64,000 nucleotides of DNA from Talinum fruticosum (Eukaryota; Streptophyta; Magnoliopsida; Caryophyllales; Talinaceae): assembly GCA_021018815.1 (NCBI GenBank), contig JAITYX010000049.1, forward strand, positions 3,844,001-3,908,000, in the 5' to 3' direction. Positions 58,000 through 64,000 of the stretch are shown here, in pieces. The notes below the pieces were generated by a model that ran no database searches, was not told the DNA's origin, and was given only the letters and a program-made list of their open reading frames with translations. A program made the position numbers and the translations under genes. Each line of letters opens with the position of its first letter. The stretch's first letter is position 1.

Positions 58000-58938
58000 G
58001 TAGGTAGGGTCAACTATAATGTCTCAGATTGTAATAACACATATGACTATAACTCATTATCGAAGCAAGTTTAAAAACATATGACCATGGAAGCTAAAAT
58101 TAGTAGGGGCATTACCACCATCTCATGTAGTAGAAACAAAGGCTTATATTCATACATATTTCACATGTCGTTATATGTGTCGGATATATATTTATACAAG
58201 CAGTTAAAACGTTTTTACATTATATATTTAAAACTTAGATAGTTTAAGATCCCAAACGGTTCTTAAACACATAACCCAAAAAATATTCTCGCACTAGAAT
58301 TCCTCGAGATGTCACCGCCTGTTACCAGTCCTTTGAGTATCTTTTTCCTCAATTTGTTTCTCCTCGTGCTATTCGTGTTTGAATTCTATTTGCTTCTCTT
58401 TCCCTAAAACAGTTTAAAACATAAGACAAAAAGTGAGCGATTGACTCAATACATTACCCTTATATTCAAAAGAATTTTAGAGACTCGGTGAGTGCGTGTG
58501 TGATTTTAAATTCATTTAAAACTTAAATTTTATGCAAGATACTCAATTAATGTTTCCTGTAAACTTTTCAATTTTTTTAACATTGTAAACATTTCAATTT
58601 CCGATAAGGATTAGGACCCTAATATATATGCATTTGCATCCATGGCTTCGATTAAATAATTCGATTAATGTTCGATTATCGGAAAGGGACCAATACAATT
58701 ATTTCCGCTACGAGACATTTATGAATGGTTAGTAGTAAACAATTAAGGATTAATTGGGTCCTAAAAGAGTCGTAAGCCAAACTAAAACAAACACATTAAT
58801 GATTTCCATAACAATAAAAAATTTAACTATTTTGAAAGGTAGAAGTAGTAATATACCTTTGTCGATCGTTTCTTTCTAATATTAACTTTCTTTGTTTCCC
58901 GAGTAGTGTCGTTCCTATTGATTTTCTGTTTTCAAACA

Positions 58939-60191
58939 TGAAAACTCAGGTATAACTCTCTACCTCTCTATAGTTTTGATTCCAAGTCATTCTAAGCTTT
59001 TAAGAAACTCGTATCTAAGTTTTCATTATTTTCTAACCCGCTCGTAAACCATCTATCAATCATATCAATTTTAATCGGGTTTCTAACTCACTCAAAAATA
59101 ACTCGTAACAATGGCATGAGTAAATAATTTCATAAACAGTTTTATTCCGAGCACCGATTTACTCGTTCCAAGTGAAAATGAACTACAGTGTTAATTCCAC
59201 TTTCTAAGTCGACATATTGAATGAAATTATTTATTTGAACAAGTTTATGTATTCTAATTCTTTATTCTTATTGACTTGATCATTTAAAGGATTGACTCAA
59301 GGTGGAATTTGAACATAATGAATATTAGACTCAAAAATTCCATTCTTTTAGACTGAAGATAATTAATTACTTAATTACTTTGAATTAATTATTATCTTTG
59401 CCTAATCTTGGACCAAAGTATTTTTATACTTTGAGTACCACCGATTGTTTCCACCCCGGAATTCAGTCACAACTAGAGGGGTGGATCACTTTTGAGCCAA
59501 GGACCGCCACACAACATTCATATTACAACAAATCTTTTTCGAGTGATTTAGACTTATCGTACAATGGCCGTTGAAGCTCACCAGTCCAAAACAAGTCTCA
59601 ACGGCTAATCTGCGCTGCTGTTTATAAATAGAAGCCACTCTACAAGACTTGAAGATTGTTGGAACCGAACATTTTCTACTCTCACTCAATCTTCTAGCGT
59701 TTACAACTCTAAGTCTTCGGTGTTTACTTTATGAGTTGTAAAGAGAAAGTGTTATAATCACTTCTACTCTATCTATCCTCTACTAAGTCCCTTGGCTGAG
59801 TTGTAAGGGTTAATTCAATCTGAGTTGTCCATAACTCGTAAAGGGTATCTCGGTTAGGAATTACTTGATCGGATAAGGGAATTTCCGAGTCTAGGACAAC
59901 TTGTAATTGAATTGTATAAGGGACCAATTATATTAAGAGTCGAGTCCTTGTATTTTGTGTTTCAAAAATAGTGGATTTGACTTGGTGCTTGGATTAGCAC
60001 TGTCTCGTGGTTTTTGGCTCAGGAGGGTTTCCACGTATTTCCGTGTTTGACTTGTTTCGAGTTCAGCCTAAACTCAAAATTATTTTCTAAGTCTCGTTTT
60101 GTGCGGAACTGTTTGTAATTTCTTAAAAATCTTCTATCACTCCATTCACCGCCCTCTAGGGTGACTTAGCCTCTCCAAGAGCAAACCTTCA
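58939..60191 (+). mobile_element. Sirevirus-family solo LTR in the Tekay LTR
   Basis: 1253 bp, in the opposite orientation to the copy at 6490. Starts TGAAAACTCAGG and ends CCAAGAGCAAACCTTCA. The perfect TSD AAACA lies at 58934-58938 and 60192-60196. The TATA box TATAAATAG is at 59627-59635. Removing the solo LTR restores homology to 12875-12890 of the other Tekay-type LTR. Confidence 0.9.
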
Positions 60192-61350
60192 AAACAGTAA
60201 ATTTAATATTTACATTAATAAGCTTATTAGCCACTCTTGTACCTATTTTTTATAAGTTTTTACATTAGTCCCCTTTAACTCCTCATGTATCATTTAATTA
60301 AGTTACAATGTCTAATGAATTATTCTATTTACTTTACACTTTGGCCAATTTAATTGCCTATCCCATTAATCGGTTTAATGCTCCAATTTCCTCCTTAAAT
60401 CAATTCTCGCCAAAAATGTTACACTTTTAATTTATCTTTTCTTGTCTCCTTGTCTCACAGCCATTTACTCAATTAACCTCTTCCTAATTACAGATTCAAC
60501 TCCACGAAAATCTTACCAATTCTAAGTAAATTTTCAAATGTATTTTTAACCATTTTTTCCCCAAGGATTAACATAACCCAGCCTAAATTAATTCACCTCC
60601 CGAGCACACATTCATAACTTACTTAACCTTTACACAACTAGGTGATTCAGTCATGCTCAACAAAAATAAAATAAGTATATTAACAATTATATGTAAAGCC
60701 AAATTAATGTCCAATACCATATGAACATATACTCAATCCTAATTCCCAATATAACTATATTTCAATTGCTCCCCATGTTCTTCCAATTCCACCACAAACT
60801 AATTCAAAACTCACATTTACTTGTCTAATTCTTCAATTACAACATGAATTCCCAATAAAATTTTCTTATAAATGGAGAACTAGAGAGATACCTCAAATGG
60901 GCTAGATGTTGAAATGGGTGGTGGAAGGTCCGTAGGGAAAGCCGGGTGTTAGGCGGTGATGAAATGCATCGCACGCCGGCCATGGGGTGCCAGCAATGGC
61001 AAGGGTTGTCCTGCCCCTGCTTGAGATGAAAAAGAGAGAAAAGGAGGAAGAAAAATTGCTGGCGGTAGCAGGGGTGGCGATAGAGGCGCGGGGAGCGGAT
61101 TGCCGACGATGGTAGGGGCCGGGCTCGCTGAAATTGGCAAGATGCGGCAGTGAGAGGAAATGAAGAAGGAGAGGTGAGGGAGATGGAAGATAAATTGTGT
61201 TGGCTTGCTTTACAATACCCTCCCCCTTCACTAATTTATTGTGCCCGAGACTTCTAGCAACTTGTAAATTGTAATATCTTCTTATCTTCTTACTATTGAC
61301 TTTACGATGTGGCTAAGTATGTAACCACACATTTGGCAAAATTTTGCTTG

Positions 61351-61351
<1 letters not shown>

Positions 61352-61400
<49 letters not shown>
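61352..61400. repeat. (TA)n microsatellite
   Basis: About 24 TA/AT units within the Tekay LTR. Confidence 0.93.
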
Positions 61401-61402
<2 letters not shown>

Positions 61403-61665
61403 TTTATTTTTTCTTATTATTATTTTAAATTAATTAATTTCGGAGCAAAATTTTGCATTATTCGAATATATATACATTTCTTCATACAAATGTAAATTTG
61501 TACAAATTACCCGTTATTCTTCACGATTATCAAATTGGTTCGCAAATTTCTTTTTCTATTATTTTGTTTTCGTATATCTATGTGGCTCACTACTCTTAAA
61601 CAATATTAAGATAATAAAATACAAATTTAAAGTAATTAAATACGATTAAGTTTCGAGGTGTTACA

Positions 61666-61677
61666 TCCTCCCCTTCT
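61666..61677 (-). promoter_or_regulatory. polypurine tract of the Tekay-type element
   Basis: AGAAGGGGAGGA on the minus strand directly before the LTR start TGTAACACC. Confidence 0.82.
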
Positions 61678-61699
61678 AAAAAAGTTTCGTCCTTGAAAC

Positions 61700-64000
61700 T
61701 ATAATCGTTTTGTAACATAGCTTTGAAACAAATGGGGTTAACGATTTTTTCTTTCATCCTCTGTTTCCTATGTTACTTTAGAAATCCCATGATGGGTACA
61801 AATAACTTTAACCAGAGGTATCACTTTGGTGTGGAATTCTTTAACCTTTCTATCCATAATTTGTATAGATTGTTCTCCGTAGGTTAAACCTTTTGCTTCA
61901 ATATTCAAGTGGTTTGTACATGATTGTGTGGGTTGGGTCATAAACATATTTCTGAAGTTGAGAAAAGTGAAACACATCATGTACATGTTGTAACTCTAGC
62001 GGCAAGGCCAATCGATAAGCAACATAATTTATTTTCTAGACGATTTTATAAGGCCCAACGAAACAAGGACTCAACTTCCTATTTACATTGAATCTTCGAA
62101 TCCCTTTACTTGGAGAAACCTTAAGAGAAACCTTATCACCTTCTTGAAATTCAAGAGGTTTCCTTCTACGATCCGCATATGATATCTCGCCTATCTCGAA
62201 GCCACTTTCAAACTATGTTAAATAATTTTGATCTTTTCAACTATTTCCTGAATTATTTCTAGACCCAAAATCAAGCTTCATCTAGATCGTTCCAATAGAG
62301 GGGAGTTCTACAATTCCTACTATACAATGTGTCAAAAGTATTCATTTTAATAGTTGGCTGATAACTATTATTATATGAAAACTTCCCTAAGGGAAGGTAT
62401 TCCTCCCATTTCCCTTGAAAATCAAGTATACTAGCTCATAACATATCTTCAACCACCAGATTTTCCCTTTCCATTTGCCCACCAGTTTCATGATGATAAG
62501 AACTACTTAAAAACAATTTTGTTCCAAACGCCTTTTGCAAGACTTTCTAAAATTGAGCCTGAAATCTTGAATACTATCCGAAATTATGTCCTTGGGTACC
62601 CCATGAAGACGTACAATTTCTCTAACATACATTTGTGCTAACTTATAAGTTCCCTAAGAATGATGTATCGATACAAAATGAGTAGATTTTGTGAGCCTAT
62701 CAACAATGACCCACATTTCATTTTTCCTTGATGATGTGAGGGGTCAACCATAATAAAATCCATGGAGATTGAATCCCATTTCCAAGTACGGATTTCTAAT
62801 TGTTGCAATTCTCTAATATGGCGCCGGTGTTCCGCTTTAACTTTTTGGCAGTGTGAGACACTTGTCCATAAATTGGACTATATCCTTTTTCATGTTGTTC
62901 TACCAGAATGTTTGCCTCAAGTCCCTATACATCTTCATGCCTCCAGGATGAACATAATACTTTGTATTGTGTGCCTCTGCTAATATTTTCTCCCTTAGTT
63001 CCATCGTTTGTCGTACACATACTTTGTTTTGAAATCTCATAATTCCTTAGTCATCCTCATGAAATCCTAAGGCCTTCCCTTTGTTCATATTTCCTTTGAT
63101 TCTTTCAATCTTATCATCCCCAGCTTGGGCCTCGTTTAATTTCCTCCAAAAGTGCAGGTTAGATAATCAACCCAAATAACACTCGTGTTTGAGTCTTGGG
63201 GAAACATAAGTTTGATTCCCATTCTTTGCAAATCCTTCACAATTTCGAAGCATATAATCTTTTAAAGCGTTCATGCCATGATGCTCTTTCGACTTAATGG
63301 GTCGTCTATGACATTAACCTTCCCTGGCTGATAAAGTATTTGCATTTCATAGTCCTTCATAAATTCTAACCATCTTCCTTGTCGCAGATTCAATCCCTTT
63401 TGGGTGAAAATATAATTGAGACTTTTATGGTCGGTGAAAAGTTTGCATACACTTCAACAAAGATAATGGTTCGAAATTTTCAATGCAAAAATTGCCGCAA
63501 CTAGTTCTAGATCATGAGTAGGGTAATTCTGCTCATATAACTTTAATTTCCTAGAAGTGTATACTCTGACCTTTCTATTTTGCATTAAGATGCACCCTAT
63601 TCCTTGTCTAGATGCGTCACTATAAATGGTAAACTCTCTACCTTCCTTAGGTCAAGCCAAAACCGATGCAGTGGTTGATTGTTTCTTAAGTGCCCGAAAT
63701 GCAACTTCACATTTATCATCCCATTCAAACTTTGTTGTTTTCCTCAAAAGGCTAGTGAAAGGCAAAGCTATCCATGAGAAATCCTGTAGGAATTGTTTAT
63801 AATATCCAGCCATCCACGTAAAACTTTGAACATGAATAACCTTCGTGGATTAACCTTCTTTAGAAATTACATGCCTCGTAAAAGTCATTTCAAACAACCA
63901 AAACTCGCACTTTGACAGACATAACATATAATTTATGAGTCCTCAAGGTTTACAGAGACAATCCTTAAATGCTCAACATGTTCTTCCTCTCGTCCAGGAT
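61700..64000 (-). pseudogene. Tekay-type pol: RT end, RNase H, integrase, chromodomain
   Basis: From the window edge downward on the minus strand: the end of RT (REEEHVEHLRIVL, then WMAGYYKQFLQDFSW, about 64000-63750). RNase H follows ([20 protein letters not shown] at about 63630, [38 protein letters not shown]). The integrase zinc region (VHPGGMKMYRDLRQTFWW) is at about 62935 and the core (MWVIVDRLTKSTHF-like, DFQGKWEEYLPLGKFSYNNS) at 62710-62330. A GPY-like region follows, then a chromodomain near 61900-61780 (FHTKVIPLVKVICTHHGISK, ending VTWE-like). Many frames are broken. The wording is that of Del/Tekay chromoviruses. Confidence 0.85.

Larger units (their letters stand above)
58000..61665 (-). 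repeat. 3' LTR of the Tekay-type element, interrupted
   Basis: About 2.4 kb net of the nested solo LTR. On the minus strand it starts TGTAACACCTCGAAAC at 61665. The other end near 58000 is decayed and was set by comparison with 11768. A CT-rich leader block (about 60900-61200) ends in CCATTTGAG/GTATCTCTC on the minus strand. (TA)n lies at 61352-61400. Confidence 0.8.
58000..64000 (-). mobile_element. Tekay/Del-type chromovirus, 3' LTR and 3' part of pol
   Basis: On the minus strand, pol (RT end to chromodomain) is followed by the PPT and a 3' LTR (61665 down to about 58000). The element runs off the window at 64000. The chromodomain after integrase and the long LTR point to Tekay/Del. The 11768-18536 solo LTR is the same family. 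Its LTR is interrupted by a Sirevirus-type solo LTR. It lies within the Tat-type LTR that begins at 57103. Confidence 0.85.

Noticed and set aside
60902..61231. A 109-codon ORF on the minus strand
   Set aside because: Leader block of the Tekay 3' LTR; compositionally biased and not conserved as a frame in the copy at 17760-18060.

Overview
This window is plant nuclear DNA, almost certainly from an angiosperm with a large, repeat-rich genome. The evidence is the mix of elements: Ty1/copia and Ty3/gypsy retrotransposons of plant lineages (Sirevirus-like, Tat-like with an extra RNase H domain, Athila-like, Tekay/Del-like chromovirus), Tourist-like and hAT-like MITEs, a CACTA terminus and L1-type LINE debris. 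I found no convincing host gene, tRNA, rRNA or CRISPR. Nearly every coding region is a pseudogene with frameshifts or stops, so the window reads as layers of nested insertions. Assignments rest on reading motifs by eye; no alignment or database search was run.

Layout. 1-8024: a Sirevirus-like copia element on the minus strand, cut by the window edge, with a degenerate gag-pol, a third ORF downstream of pol and a 1.5-kb 5' LTR. 8611-8877: a Tourist-like MITE. 9016-18536: gypsy LTR sequence, including a Tekay-type solo LTR that holds a transposon with GGGTCGGG-rich ends, which itself holds another solo LTR. 19931-24430: a CACTA terminus, a LINE remnant invaded by a MITE that was invaded by an hAT-type MITE, and a solo LTR. 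24632-31069: a complete but decayed copia element with target-site duplication (TSD) AATGG; its 3' LTR is split by a solo LTR of the first family. 31749-32399: another Tourist-like MITE.

32904-64000 appears to be one old Tat-lineage gypsy element on the minus strand (3' LTR 32904-34528, pol 54820-57102) pulled apart by later insertions. The space between its pol and its 3' LTR carries, on the opposite strand, a plant-mobile-domain (PMD) gene with its own TATA box and introns, and a second small promoter-ORF-poly(A) unit. The PMD gene is broken by a TIR element (which contains an LTR-derived hairpin) and by a second, gag-only Tat-type element (36950-50772) with two minisatellite arrays. An internally deleted Athila sits inside one of those arrays. 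The pol is broken by a related LTR (57103), that LTR by a Tekay element (58000 to beyond 64000), and the Tekay LTR by a Sirevirus-type solo LTR (58939-60191).

How the parts work together: the gag-only Tat-type element has LTR, PBS and PPT but no pol, so it probably depended on pol from a relative such as the element it landed in. The most unusual features are the antisense PMD gene inside a retrotransposon and the 225-bp hairpin built from two inverted copies of a Tekay LTR end.
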